Origin: Hydrogenophaga pseudoflava NBRC 102511
Lineage (GTDB): Bacteria; Pseudomonadota; Gammaproteobacteria; Burkholderiales; Burkholderiaceae_C
Assembly (NCBI RefSeq): GCF_001592285.1
Contig: NZ_BCWQ01000002.1
Location: forward strand, 1 to 64,000
Length of the DNA: 64,000 nucleotides
Direction: 5' to 3'
Shown: positions 1 to 8,092 of the stretch, in pieces
Position numbering within the stretch: the first letter of the stretch is position 1
How the letters are laid out: each line of letters begins with the position of its first letter
Program-made: the position numbers and the translations under genes
Notes under the pieces: model-generated
Database searches by the model: none
Told to the model about the DNA's origin: nothing
The model's input: only the letters and a program-made list of their open reading frames with translations

Positions 1-864
1 TGCAATCTCCGCGCTCGCCGTGCCGATGCTGTCGCTGGCCTGGCGCACCTGCGTCACAGCCGCCTGAAGCGACACCTGCATGGACTGCAACGAGGTCAAC
101 ATGGCGGCGGTTTCGTCGCGCCCATCAGTGTCCACATGGCGGGTCAGATCACCTTGGGCAATGGCGCTGGCCAGTTCGCGCGCCTGGTCCAGTGGGGCAC
201 AGATGCTGCGCATGTTGAGCCAGACGAATGGCACTAGCAGTGCCGCCACGGCCACCAGCACGCCCAGGCTGATCATGGTGGCCTGCTGGACGCCCTGCTC
301 TCGCGCGGCGCGCGCTTCGGCGGCATCGGTATCCAGCACCTGCGCCAGCGCCTGCAACGCCGCCTCGATCAGGCGCATCTGTTCCTTGGCCTGTCCCAGC
401 ATCTTGTCGGCCGTGTGGCTGTTGTCGTAGGCACCGTCCTCTACCTGCAACACGATCTGTTTGGTGGCGGCTTCATACGCCTCCAGCCTGGTGAGCGCCT
501 CTTTGAGCGGTGGGGCCGCCTTCTCGCCGGCGCCGTCCAGCAGAACGCCCAGTTGCTTCTGCACCGCAGCCACCGCGGCTGTCCACCGATCCCGGTGCTG
601 GTTGAGCGTGATGCGGTCGTCGTAGTAGATGACCATGTCCTTTTCCGCCCGATTGATGTCCCCGACCTTTCGGTTGATCTCACTGAGCTGGTGAGACAAA
701 TGCAGCGAGCGGTTGATGAACTCGTCGGTGCGCTGGCTTTGCAGTTGCAGGGACAGGACCCCGGCCGCGGCCACAAGGCACACCAGAGTCAGTGCGATCA
801 CAAGCAGGGCAACCATGCGTGTGCGGATTCGCCATTGGCGCAGGGCCTTGATGATCAGTCCCAT
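1..864 (-). CDS. Methyl-accepting chemotaxis protein, N-terminal part (cut by the left edge)
   Basis: This is the first 288 codons of a chemoreceptor that runs off the left edge in frame. The protein has a first membrane helix at about residues 17-39, a helical periplasmic domain at 40-194 of the four-helix-bundle type, a second helix at 195-216, and a HAMP linker at about 217-269 (TRHVDTDGRDETAAML). The last visible residues (SDSIGTASAEIA) match the start of the cytoplasmic signalling hairpin of receptors that act on CheA and CheW. The ligand cannot be read from the sequence. The ATG at 864 directly precedes the first basic stretch (ALRQWRIRTRM). The kinase-binding tip is outside the window, so a histidine kinase is not strictly excluded, but the SDSIGTASAEIA motif argues for a receptor. 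Confidence 0.85.
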   Translation of the reverse strand, partial: MGLIIKALRQWRIRTRMVALLVIALTLVCLVAAAGVLSLQLQSQRTDEFINRSLHLSHQLSEINRKVGDINRAEKDMVIYYDDRITLNQHRDRWTAAVAAVQKQLGVLLDGAGEKAAPPLKEALTRLEAYEAATKQIVLQVEDGAYDNSHTADKMLGQAKEQMRLIEAALQALAQVLDTDAAEARAAREQGVQQATMISLGVLVAVAALLVPFVWLNMRSICAPLDQARELASAIAQGDLTRHVDTDGRDETAAMLTSLQSMQVSLQAAVTQVRQASDSIGTASAEIA

Positions 865-1079
865 GTGGTGTCCCCGTTTGATTCACTGCCCGTCCGAACA
901 GAGCTGTATGCGTCGCAAGGAGCAGCTCCACCTTCCCCACTCCGACAATGCCTCTGTGTGGTGGAAGCACGCCAAGATGGCAATGGGTTTCTGGAATATC
1001 GGACACCCTGGCACGGACTGAAGGCCGAATGAGCACAGCCAAACCCGGCCATTCCTGCGCAGGCAGCGGGAACGCCAAC

Positions 1080-1115
1080 AAAAAAAGCCTGCTACCAAAA
1101 AAGTAGCAGGCTTTC
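1080..1115 (-). terminator. Rho-independent terminator of the lysine tRNA pair
   Basis: The minus strand has an AAAGCCTGCTAC arm, a short T-rich loop and a matching GTAGCAGGCTTT arm that ends in a run of seven T. It lies just downstream of the two minus-strand tRNA-Lys genes and upstream of the chemoreceptor start, so it separates the two units. Confidence 0.85.
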
Positions 1116-1137
1116 TATGTCCTCAGAGAGAGGATTT

Positions 1138-1213
1138 TGGTAGGACGTGGCAGGCTCGAACTGCCGACCAACGGATTAAAAGTCCGCTGCTCTACCAACT
1201 GAGCTAACGTCCC
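1138..1213 (-). tRNA. tRNA-Lys (anticodon TTT)
   Basis: A complete cloverleaf is visible. The acceptor arms are GGGACGT and ACGTCCT, with one G-T pair at the end. The D arm is of the GCTCAGTTGGTAGAGC type, the anticodon loop is CTTTTAA with anticodon TTT, and the T loop is TTCGAGC. The 3' CCA is encoded (TGG at 1138-1140 on the plus strand). It follows the CTT lysine tRNA with a spacer of about 55 bases and is probably co-transcribed with it. Confidence 0.97.
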
Positions 1214-1268
1214 ATCAAATCGAACGGTGACCCTGACTTCAGCCAGGAACTTCACATACCAAATAAAC

Positions 1269-1344
1269 TGGTGGGGCGTGAGTGACTCGAACACTCGACC
1301 TACGGATTAAGAGTCCGCTGCTCTACCAACTGAGCTAACGCCCC
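1269..1344 (-). tRNA. tRNA-Lys (anticodon CTT)
   Basis: The acceptor arms GGGGCGT and ACGCCCC pair perfectly. The D arm is identical to that of the neighbouring lysine tRNA, the anticodon loop is CTCTTAA with anticodon CTT, and the CCA is encoded. It is the promoter-proximal member of a two-gene lysine tRNA unit. The strong similarity of the D and anticodon arms between the two genes suggests duplication followed by an anticodon change. Confidence 0.97.
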
Positions 1345-1390
1345 GCACACATTCCGTTGTCTTACGAATCGGATAGCGCGAAGCCTCAAA

Positions 1391-2206
1391 TTATAGCGTC
1401 ATTTCAGGCCGTTTCGAAAGCATGCCCAGTTTGTTTGATGCGCAATCTGCGAGAGCGTTGAGCACGCTCCCCGCCGAACACAGCCCGAAGCTTGCCGTCA
1501 CGCTGACCACCGACCCGTAACCATGGCAGTTGAGCGATCCATCGGATGACGAAAGATTGCACGACGCATCGGGCGGCGCCACGGCCTCGCGGCTGAACAC
1601 ACAGCTCACACCCATGCGACGGGTGCGTGGCGCGCCGTGTGCCCTGCGCAGCCTGTACCGCAACTGGGCTAGCAGCGGGTCGTGGGTGACCTCGGCCAAG
1701 TCTCCAACCTCGACGGCCTGCGGCTTGCGTTTGCCCCCCGCTGCGCCCACGGACACAAAGTTGGCCCCGCACGCCATGGCCCACGCCGCCATGGCCGTTT
1801 TGGCACGCACCTGATCACAGGCATCGATGACTGCGACCGGTCCTGCATGCTCCAGCAGCCTAGCGCCGAGCACAGGCCAGTTTTCCTCCGTCACGAAGTC
1901 GTCGACTGTCTCGACCACGCATGCAGGGTTGATCTGCGCAATCCGCTCGCGCATGGCCGCGACCTTGGCCATGCCCAAGGTGTCGGTCAGCGCATGGATC
2001 TGTCTATTGATATTGGACTCGGCCACATGGTCCATGTCGACCAGCGTCAGGCGCCCCACGCCGCTGCGCGCGAGGCCTTCCACGGCCCAGGACCCCACCC
2101 CCCCAATGCCCACCACCATCACATGCGCGTCAAACACCGCTTGTGCGCCCTGAACGCCGTAGAGGCGGCGCATGCCGCCGAAGCGCCTGTCGAAATCTGC
2201 GTTCAT
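1391..2206 (-). CDS. tcdA: tRNA threonylcarbamoyladenosine dehydratase (TcdA/CsdL family)
   Basis: This 271-residue protein is close to the usual length of TcdA, which uses ATP to cyclise t6A at position 37 of tRNAs to ct6A. It has the E1-like (ThiF/MoeB) fold: a nucleotide-binding glycine loop VGIGGVGSWAVEGLARSG at about residues 32-49, then VDMDHVAESNINRQ, the usual segment that holds the adenylate and metal. The start codon overlaps the stop of the upstream YedE-type transporter (ATGA), so the two are probably translated together. In E. coli the enzyme works with the CsdA/CsdE sulfur-transfer proteins. Neither of these is in the window. Confidence 0.9.
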   Translation of the reverse strand: MNADFDRRFGGMRRLYGVQGAQAVFDAHVMVVGIGGVGSWAVEGLARSGVGRLTLVDMDHVAESNINRQIHALTDTLGMAKVAAMRERIAQINPACVVETVDDFVTEENWPVLGARLLEHAGPVAVIDACDQVRAKTAMAAWAMACGANFVSVGAAGGKRKPQAVEVGDLAEVTHDPLLAQLRYRLRRAHGAPRTRRMGVSCVFSREAVAPPDASCNLSSSDGSLNCHGYGSVVSVTASFGLCSAGSVLNALADCASNKLGMLSKRPEMTL

Positions 2207-3315
2207 TCGCGTTCAAGCAGCCAGATCTGGAAACGGAAGCCCAGTACAGCCCCGATCATGATGCCGGTCACTGCAATGGCACTGGTCAGGCTCAGCGTGG
2301 ACAGACCCGACAGTCCCTGGCCGACCGTGCAACCCATGGCGGTCACGCCGCCCACACCCATGCAGGCGGCTCCAGCAAGGTGCAACGCCGTGTCCTGGGT
2401 GTCGCGAAATCCCTCCCAGCGAAAGCTGCGAGACAGCAGCGACTGAACGAACGAGCCAACGACCACGCCGACCACCGTCACCACGCCCAGTGTCAGCACC
2501 TTGGAGGTGTCACTGTAGAAAATGAGCCAATCCAGCAGGTAGGCCATCGGCGCCGTGAAGGTCAGCGATTCCATGCGCCCGCTGTTTGTCGCGAGATACA
2601 CCGATTCCAGCGTCTCGGGATGCTCTGGCACAAAGCCAAGGTGGCCACTGATCCACCACATCCATGCGATCACCGCGCCCAGCCCGACACCGGCCAGCAA
2701 TCCGTCCGGCGTGCGGAAGTCCTTCCCTAGCAGCGCCCAGAACATCAGCGCGCCCCCCACCAGCAGCGCGGCAACCAGACCGGATACGTCGGGAGCAAAA
2801 CCGAAAAACTGCGTCAACCACATGGGCACACTCCCGCCAGCAGCAATGTCCACGGCGACCTTGTCAACCGTATTCACGCGCAGCACGGCAAAAACTCCGC
2901 GCAGGGTGGCGAACGCAAAAAAGCCCATGACGAAGAACACCACCAGCGACTTCAGGCTGCCCGCTCCGATGCGCACCAGCGTCTTGCTGCCGCAGCCGGA
3001 GGCCAGCACCATGCCGAAGCCGAACAGCAGGCCGCCCACGAGCGCGGACAGCCAGATGATGCGCCCGGAGCTGTAGATGGTCTTGCCGGTGTCGATCCAG
3101 CCCAGCCAGCCCATGCCGTAGAAGCCGATCATGGCCACACCCACCGCCATGCCCCACATCCGCATGCGGGTCCAGGACCCCATGTTGACGATGTCGCTCA
3201 CCGCCCCCATGGTGCAGAACTGCGTCCGCTGGGCGATGAAGCCGAAAAGACAAGAGGCCGCGAATGCGGCCCAGAGAACAGTGGTTTGAAGAGTTTGAAT
3301 GCCGGCGAGGTCCAT
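2203..3315 (-). CDS. YeeE/YedE-family sulfur (thiosulfate) transporter
   Basis: This is a polytopic membrane protein of about 370 residues with many hydrophobic helices. It carries the small-residue and cysteine motifs of the YeeE/YedE (TsuA) family, notably VLASGCGSKTLVRIGAGS and AMGCTVGQGLSG. The conserved cysteines of that family are thought to relay thiosulfate through the membrane. I chose the ATG at 3315; a GTG at 3342 would add nine residues but lies inside a strong hairpin. The stop overlaps the tcdA start. Thiosulfate is the likely substrate by family only; other sulfur species are possible. Confidence 0.82.
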   Translation of the reverse strand: MDLAGIQTLQTTVLWAAFAASCLFGFIAQRTQFCTMGAVSDIVNMGSWTRMRMWGMAVGVAMIGFYGMGWLGWIDTGKTIYSSGRIIWLSALVGGLLFGFGMVLASGCGSKTLVRIGAGSLKSLVVFFVMGFFAFATLRGVFAVLRVNTVDKVAVDIAAGGSVPMWLTQFFGFAPDVSGLVAALLVGGALMFWALLGKDFRTPDGLLAGVGLGAVIAWMWWISGHLGFVPEHPETLESVYLATNSGRMESLTFTAPMAYLLDWLIFYSDTSKVLTLGVVTVVGVVVGSFVQSLLSRSFRWEGFRDTQDTALHLAGAACMGVGGVTAMGCTVGQGLSGLSTLSLTSAIAVTGIMIGAVLGFRFQIWLLERE

Positions 3316-3335
3316 CCGGCGATTGTAGAAGCGGC

Positions 3336-3359
3336 CCTCCACCCCAGGCGGGGTGGAGG
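3336..3359 (-). terminator. Strong hairpin between cpoB and the YedE gene
   Basis: Two ten-base arms (CCTCCACCCC and GGGGTGGAGG) pair perfectly around a four-base loop. The hairpin begins 12 bases after the cpoB stop codon. No T run follows on the minus strand, so it may be an attenuator or an RNA-end protector rather than a true terminator. Confidence 0.5.
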
Positions 3360-3371
3360 CTTCTGGCAGGA

Positions 3372-4172
3372 TCAGCGCAGACGCGACAGACGCTCGCGGC
3401 CCGCTGCAGCTGCTTCGGACTGGGGATAGGTCCGGACCAGGGTCTCCAGCGTGCGCTTGGCCGACTTGCTGTCCTTGAGTTCAACCTGGCTGTTGGCCAT
3501 CGCGAGCATGGCTTCAGGGGTGCGCATGTGGGTCGGGTACTGACTCACCAGACGCCGGTGGCTGTCAATCGACTCCTTGTATGCACGGGTGGCGTACAAG
3601 GCATTGCCCTGCCAGTACAGGGCAGAAGGGATGTAACCACTGCCGGGGAAACGCCGCAGGAAGGCCGAGTAGGCGGAGGCGGCTCCGGCGAAGTCCGACT
3701 TGCGCAGCAGTTCCATGGCTGCGTCGTATTCGCGCTGCTCCTCTGGTGACGCAGAGAACTCCGCGCCGTCGACCGACACCTTGCTGGGCTCAACCTGTTT
3801 CAGACGCGCATCAACACCCGCCTGGACATCCTTCTGCAAGCGCTGCAGCTCGGACACCTCGCGAGCCAGTTGCTCGTTCTGGCCACGCAGACGGGCAATC
3901 TCAGACCTGAGCTGTTCGTTCTGGTTGGAGAGCTCCAGCAGGCTCCGCTGGCCGGCCGAGCCCGCATCGCGCGACTCTGCTGCCATGCGATTGAGCTTTG
4001 CATCGATTTCCAGCTTGTAAGCGTCAAATTTCTGCCGAAGGTCCAGGATCGCCTTGCGCGCCTCATCGTCGTCGAACAAGGCATGGGCCTGCGGCGGCCA
4101 CAGGCAAGCGCCAACCAGCGCCATGGCAGCTGCGACTCGAACAGACAGGACAGCAGATGTGCGCACGGTCAT
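3372..4172 (-). CDS. cpoB: Cell division coordinator CpoB (YbgF), Tol-Pal associated periplasmic protein
   Basis: This 266-residue protein is the periplasmic partner of the Tol-Pal complex; in E. coli it coordinates outer membrane constriction with septal peptidoglycan synthesis. A signal peptide ends near ALA at about residue 32. Next come a coiled coil at about 36-125 rich in L, Q and E (the trimerisation part of the family), a linker, and a TPR domain from about residue 145 (YDAAMELLRKSDFAGAASAY) to the end. It begins one base after the pal stop, in the usual tolB-pal-cpoB order. Confidence 0.92.
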   Translation of the reverse strand: MTVRTSAVLSVRVAAAMALVGACLWPPQAHALFDDDEARKAILDLRQKFDAYKLEIDAKLNRMAAESRDAGSAGQRSLLELSNQNEQLRSEIARLRGQNEQLAREVSELQRLQKDVQAGVDARLKQVEPSKVSVDGAEFSASPEEQREYDAAMELLRKSDFAGAASAYSAFLRRFPGSGYIPSALYWQGNALYATRAYKESIDSHRRLVSQYPTHMRTPEAMLAMANSQVELKDSKSAKRTLETLVRTYPQSEAAAAGRERLSRLR

Positions 4173-4173
4173 G

Positions 4174-4746
4174 TCAGCGGTAGGTCATTTCCACGCGGCG
4201 ATTCTTGGCATAGGACGTCTCGTCCATGCCCATCGCGGCGGGCTTCTCTTCCCCGAAGCTCACCGGCTCCATCTGGGACTCGCTCACACCCAGCAGCGCC
4301 AGCGAACGGCGAACGGCCTCTGCGCGCTTCTGGCCCAGCGCCAGGTTGTACTCACGGCCACCGCGCTCGTCGGTATGACCTTCTAGCGCCACCTTGCGGT
4401 TCGGGTTGGCCTTGAGATAGCGGGCGTTGGCTTCCAGAGCCGCGGTGTATTCGGCACGAATCTCGAAGCTGTCGTAGTCGAAATAGACGATGCGGGAGAG
4501 CGCAGCAGGCTGCTCAGAGTCCATGCCAGGAACCTGCACCCCGGTGACGCCACGCGGATCGACGCCGGAACCGGTGCCATCCTGACCGGCCTGGCCAGTG
4601 GTGGTGTTGCGGTCTTCGACCGGCGCTTCATCCAGCTTCACGCTGGAGCCGCAGGCCGCGAGCGATGCCACCAGGATCAAGGCGCCGAGCCGGGAGGCCC
4701 ATTGGGAAGTTTTGCGTTGCGCAGCCGGGGTCGAGGTGTTGTTCAT
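4174..4746 (-). CDS. pal: Peptidoglycan-associated outer membrane lipoprotein Pal
   Basis: This 190-residue lipoprotein anchors the outer membrane to the cell wall as part of Tol-Pal. The N-terminus has a basic stretch, a hydrophobic core and the lipobox SLAACG, with cysteine at about residue 32. The OmpA-like peptidoglycan-binding domain fills the C-terminal half, including YFDYDSFEIR, LEGHTDERGGREYN and NRRVEMTYR. I chose the ATG at 4746 because it sits just before the signal peptide; the frame extends upstream without any recognisable sequence. The gene lies between tolB and cpoB. Confidence 0.96.
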   Translation of the reverse strand: MNNTSTPAAQRKTSQWASRLGALILVASLAACGSSVKLDEAPVEDRNTTTGQAGQDGTGSGVDPRGVTGVQVPGMDSEQPAALSRIVYFDYDSFEIRAEYTAALEANARYLKANPNRKVALEGHTDERGGREYNLALGQKRAEAVRRSLALLGVSESQMEPVSFGEEKPAAMGMDETSYAKNRRVEMTYR

Positions 4747-4813
4747 TGACAGGTCCCTTTCTGAATCGGGTTGGTTGGTTTTGAAAAGAGGCAAGGCACC
4801 AAAGCGGCAGGGG

Positions 4814-6124
4814 TCAGCGGACGAACGGACCCCACTCGGGCTCTCGGATGTCGCCCTGGGCACCGGTCAGCCGCGTCTTGACACGACCGTCGACGGTCGA
4901 CGTCATCAGAGCCTCTTGGCCTCGATCACGGGTGGCGTACACGATGAGTCGGCTGTTGGGTGCAAAACTGGGGCTTTCGTCTGCGCTCGCATCGCTCAGC
5001 GCAGTGACATTGCCACTGGACAGCTCCATGACGTGCAGGCGGAATGCCCCGCCCACGCGGGAGATGAAGGCCAGCCAGCGCCCGTCGGGGCTGGGTGCCG
5101 GAGAAATGTTGTAGTTGCCGGTGAAGGTCAGGCGCTGAGGGTTTTCGCCGCCGGCACCCATGCGGTAGATCTGGGGCGAGCCACCACGGTCGCTCACGAA
5201 GAAGATCGAGCGACCATCGGCACTGAACACTGGCTCGGTGTCGATGCTGCCCGACTGGGTTAGCCGGCGCGGCTGGCCGCCATTGGCGTCCATGGCATAC
5301 ACCTGCGCATTGCCCGAGAGAGACAGTGTGGCCACGACCTGGCGACCATCCGGCGACCAGGAGGGCGCGCTGTTGGAGCCGCGGAAGTTGGCCAGCAGGC
5401 GCCTTTTTCCGGTGGCTACATCGTGCGAGTAGATGACGGGTTTGCGCGATTCGAACGACACATAGGCCAGTTGCCCACCACCGGGCGCCCAGCTCGGGGA
5501 AATGATCGGTTCAGGACTGCTCAGTGTGGCCTTCGCGTTTTCACCATCGGAGTCGGCCACCAGCAGGGTGTAGCGCGGACCGTTCTTGGTCACGTACGCG
5601 ATGCGGGTGGCGAACACCCCTTTTTCACCCGTGAGCTTCTCGTACACGTAGTCGGCGATACGGTGCGCCGCGTAACGCAGATCGCTGGCGTTGACCGGGT
5701 AGCTGAGCCCTCCAAGGTCCTGTCCGCGAACCGAATCCCAGAGCCGGAAGCGGATGTCGAAGCGTCCATCGGCAAGCTTGGACACGCTGCCGGTCAGCAG
5801 AGCGTCCGTGCCTTTCTCGCGCCAGGCAGCCAGATCGGGTCTCGAGGTCTCGTCCAGACGGACCGGCAGCGGCTCGATGAACTTGAACTGCCCACTGCGC
5901 TCGAGGTCGGCCCGGACAATCGCGATCATGTCCTGATTGGCCAGACCGTTGTCGCGGAAAGCCACGCCAGAAATCGGAATCTGGGTCACACCAGCGCCGG
6001 AGACTTCGACGCGAAATTGCGCCAGAGCGTTTTGGAGGGGAAGTGCCGCCAGCGGGAGGACGGCGGCTTGGGACAACAGATGCCGCCGCGTGGGCAGCCA
6101 TTCGGGTCGATTCAAATCCAGCAT
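4814..6124 (-). CDS. tolB: Tol-Pal system protein TolB
   Basis: This periplasmic beta-propeller protein links Pal to the inner membrane TolQRA motor. The protein has about 436 residues, close to the family norm. After the signal peptide comes the N-terminal domain (FRVEVSGAGVTQIPI), then repeated propeller blades with WSPDGRQVV, FSADGRSIFFVSDRGG and PSPDGRWLAF motifs. The signal peptide contains TRRHLLS followed by a hydrophobic core and ALA, which resembles a twin-arginine signal. The ATG at 6124 is preferred over upstream ATG and TTG codons because it begins the conserved part. It is divergent from msbA. tolQ, tolR and tolA are not beside it. Confidence 0.94.
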   Translation of the reverse strand: MLDLNRPEWLPTRRHLLSQAAVLPLAALPLQNALAQFRVEVSGAGVTQIPISGVAFRDNGLANQDMIAIVRADLERSGQFKFIEPLPVRLDETSRPDLAAWREKGTDALLTGSVSKLADGRFDIRFRLWDSVRGQDLGGLSYPVNASDLRYAAHRIADYVYEKLTGEKGVFATRIAYVTKNGPRYTLLVADSDGENAKATLSSPEPIISPSWAPGGGQLAYVSFESRKPVIYSHDVATGKRRLLANFRGSNSAPSWSPDGRQVVATLSLSGNAQVYAMDANGGQPRRLTQSGSIDTEPVFSADGRSIFFVSDRGGSPQIYRMGAGGENPQRLTFTGNYNISPAPSPDGRWLAFISRVGGAFRLHVMELSSGNVTALSDASADESPSFAPNSRLIVYATRDRGQEALMTSTVDGRVKTRLTGAQGDIREPEWGPFVR

Positions 6125-6272
6125 GCGTCGGGTGTTGGTGTCAGCGACAGAAAGCGCTGCCGTCGGATAATACCGGAAGCGCATTCCCCGACCGTGACAA
6201 GATGTGCCATATCCTTGCTGCACGCGGGCCCGGAGCCCTCTCGCCGAGCCTCACGAACCACCGACCGCCGCC

Positions 6273-8084
6273 TTGACCTCGCCCTCCACCCCTGCTGCAC
6301 CACCCTCCGCCACCATCCGCGAGCGCCTGGTGAGGTTCTGGCCTTACTTCCGCTCGGCGTCGGCGGGCATCGTGCTGGCGGTGATCTGCACCATCATCGG
6401 AGCACTCACCGAGCCGATGATTCCCGCGCTACTCAAGACGCTGCTGGACAGTGGCTTCTCTGAAGGAAACATCGACCTCTGGATGGTCCCTGTGGCTCTG
6501 GTGGGACTGTTCGGCATCCGCGGGCTGGCCGGCTTCCTCGCGCAGTACGCACTGTCCTACACCGCCAGCCTGGGCCTGCTCAATCTTCGACGCGCCATGT
6601 TTGCCAAGCTCAACGACGCGCAGCTGACGCTGTTCGCCCGCCAGAGCGCCAGCAAGCTCTCCAACACACTGGTCTACGAAGTGCAGACAGGCTCAACCCT
6701 GCTGGTCAACGCACTGCTGACCCTGGCCAAGGACAGCCTCACACTGCTGGCGTTGTTGGGCTATCTCATGTATCTGAACTGGAAGCTCACCCTCATCGTG
6801 CTCTTCCTGTTCCCGGCGCTGGTGGTGGTGATGCGGGTGCTCTCGCGCCGCCTCTACAGCCTCACCAAATCCAGCCAACAAGCCACCGACGAGCTGGCCT
6901 ATGTGGTCGAGGAGAATGCCCTCGCCCACCGCATGGTCCGTCTGCACGGCGCGCAGGAGCGTCAGTCCGAGCGCTTCGAGTCGCTGAGCGTGCGCCTGCG
7001 GCGGCTGGCGCTGAAGTCGACCATCGCGCAGGCGGCCATGACACCGCTCACGCAGATGCTGGCGGCAGTGGCCCTGTCGGCGGTGATCGCCGTGGCCTTG
7101 TGGCAGAGCAGCCGCAGCGGCGTCACTGTCGGCAATTTTGTGGCCTTCGTCACGGCCATGCTGATGCTGGTGGCGCCTATCCGGCACCTGGCCGAGATCG
7201 CCGGCCCCATCACCAGGGGCCTGGCGGCCCTGGAGCGCGGACTGGAGCTGATCGAGGACACACCCGAACAGTCCAGCGGCACCCACCAGGCCGAGCGCGT
7301 CCAGGGCGCCATCGAGCTGAAGGACGTCTGGGTGCGCTACCCGTCGCGGGAAGACGAAAACACCAGCGACGACGAGGTCAACCGCACGGCGCTGTGCGGC
7401 GTGTCGCTGCAGGTGCAGCCGGGTGAGGTGCTGGCGCTGGTGGGCCCTTCCGGTTCTGGCAAGACCACGCTCGCCAACCTGCTGCCCCGTTTTGTCGAGG
7501 TGCTGCACGGCGACGTGCTGCTCGACGGTGTGGTCCTGACGGATTGGGACCTGCACTGCCTGCGCAGGCAGTTCGCGATGGTCAGCCAGGACGTGATCAT
7601 GCTCAACGACACGCTCGCCGCCAACGTGGCGCTGGGGGCCGCGGAAGGTGCCATCGACGAGGAGAAGGTGCTCGCCGCCCTGCATTCGGCCAACCTGGGC
7701 GAACTGGTTGCAAGGCTTCCGAGGGGCATCCACAGCAGCGTCGGACACAACGCCGCCGAGCTGTCGGGCGGACAGCGCCAGCGCCTGGCGATTGCCCGGG
7801 CGATCTACAAGGATGCGCCGGTCCTGATCCTCGACGAAGCCACCTCGGCGCTGGACAACGAGTCCGAGCGGCTGGTGCAGGAAGCGCTGGCCCGCCTCAT
7901 GAAAGGCCGCACGACGCTGGTGATCGCCCACCGGCTCTCGACCATCGAGCACGCCGACCGCGTGGTCGTGCTGGCCAACGGCCGCATCGAGGAGCAAGGC
8001 ACCCACCAGGTGCTGCTGCGCGCGGGCGGCCTCTACGCACGTCTGCACGCCCAGGGCTTCTCACCGGAGCCCGAGGCGGCGTGA
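6273..8084 (+). CDS. msbA: Lipid A export ABC transporter MsbA
   Basis: This half-transporter flips lipid A-core across the inner membrane using ATP. The N-terminal half holds six membrane helices of the exporter type, starting at about residue 23 (RFWPYFRSASAGI). The C-terminal ATPase has Walker A GPSGSGKTT at about 390, signature LSGGQRQR at about 495, Walker B VLILDEATSALD at about 515 and the H-loop IAHR. The start is uncertain: I use the TTG at 6273, which gives 603 residues, close to the family length; a GTG at 6204 adds 23 residues. Neither has a good ribosome binding site. It converges on rng with eight bases between the stops. Confidence 0.92.
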   Translation: MTSPSTPAAPPSATIRERLVRFWPYFRSASAGIVLAVICTIIGALTEPMIPALLKTLLDSGFSEGNIDLWMVPVALVGLFGIRGLAGFLAQYALSYTASLGLLNLRRAMFAKLNDAQLTLFARQSASKLSNTLVYEVQTGSTLLVNALLTLAKDSLTLLALLGYLMYLNWKLTLIVLFLFPALVVVMRVLSRRLYSLTKSSQQATDELAYVVEENALAHRMVRLHGAQERQSERFESLSVRLRRLALKSTIAQAAMTPLTQMLAAVALSAVIAVALWQSSRSGVTVGNFVAFVTAMLMLVAPIRHLAEIAGPITRGLAALERGLELIEDTPEQSSGTHQAERVQGAIELKDVWVRYPSREDENTSDDEVNRTALCGVSLQVQPGEVLALVGPSGSGKTTLANLLPRFVEVLHGDVLLDGVVLTDWDLHCLRRQFAMVSQDVIMLNDTLAANVALGAAEGAIDEEKVLAALHSANLGELVARLPRGIHSSVGHNAAELSGGQRQRLAIARAIYKDAPVLILDEATSALDNESERLVQEALARLMKGRTTLVIAHRLSTIEHADRVVVLANGRIEEQGTHQVLLRAGGLYARLHAQGFSPEPEAA

Positions 8085-8092
8085 ACCAGGAC

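Noticed and set aside
1138-1344. The lysine tRNA pair as an integration site with a neighbouring island
   Set aside because: No integrase, direct repeat or change in base composition is seen on either side.
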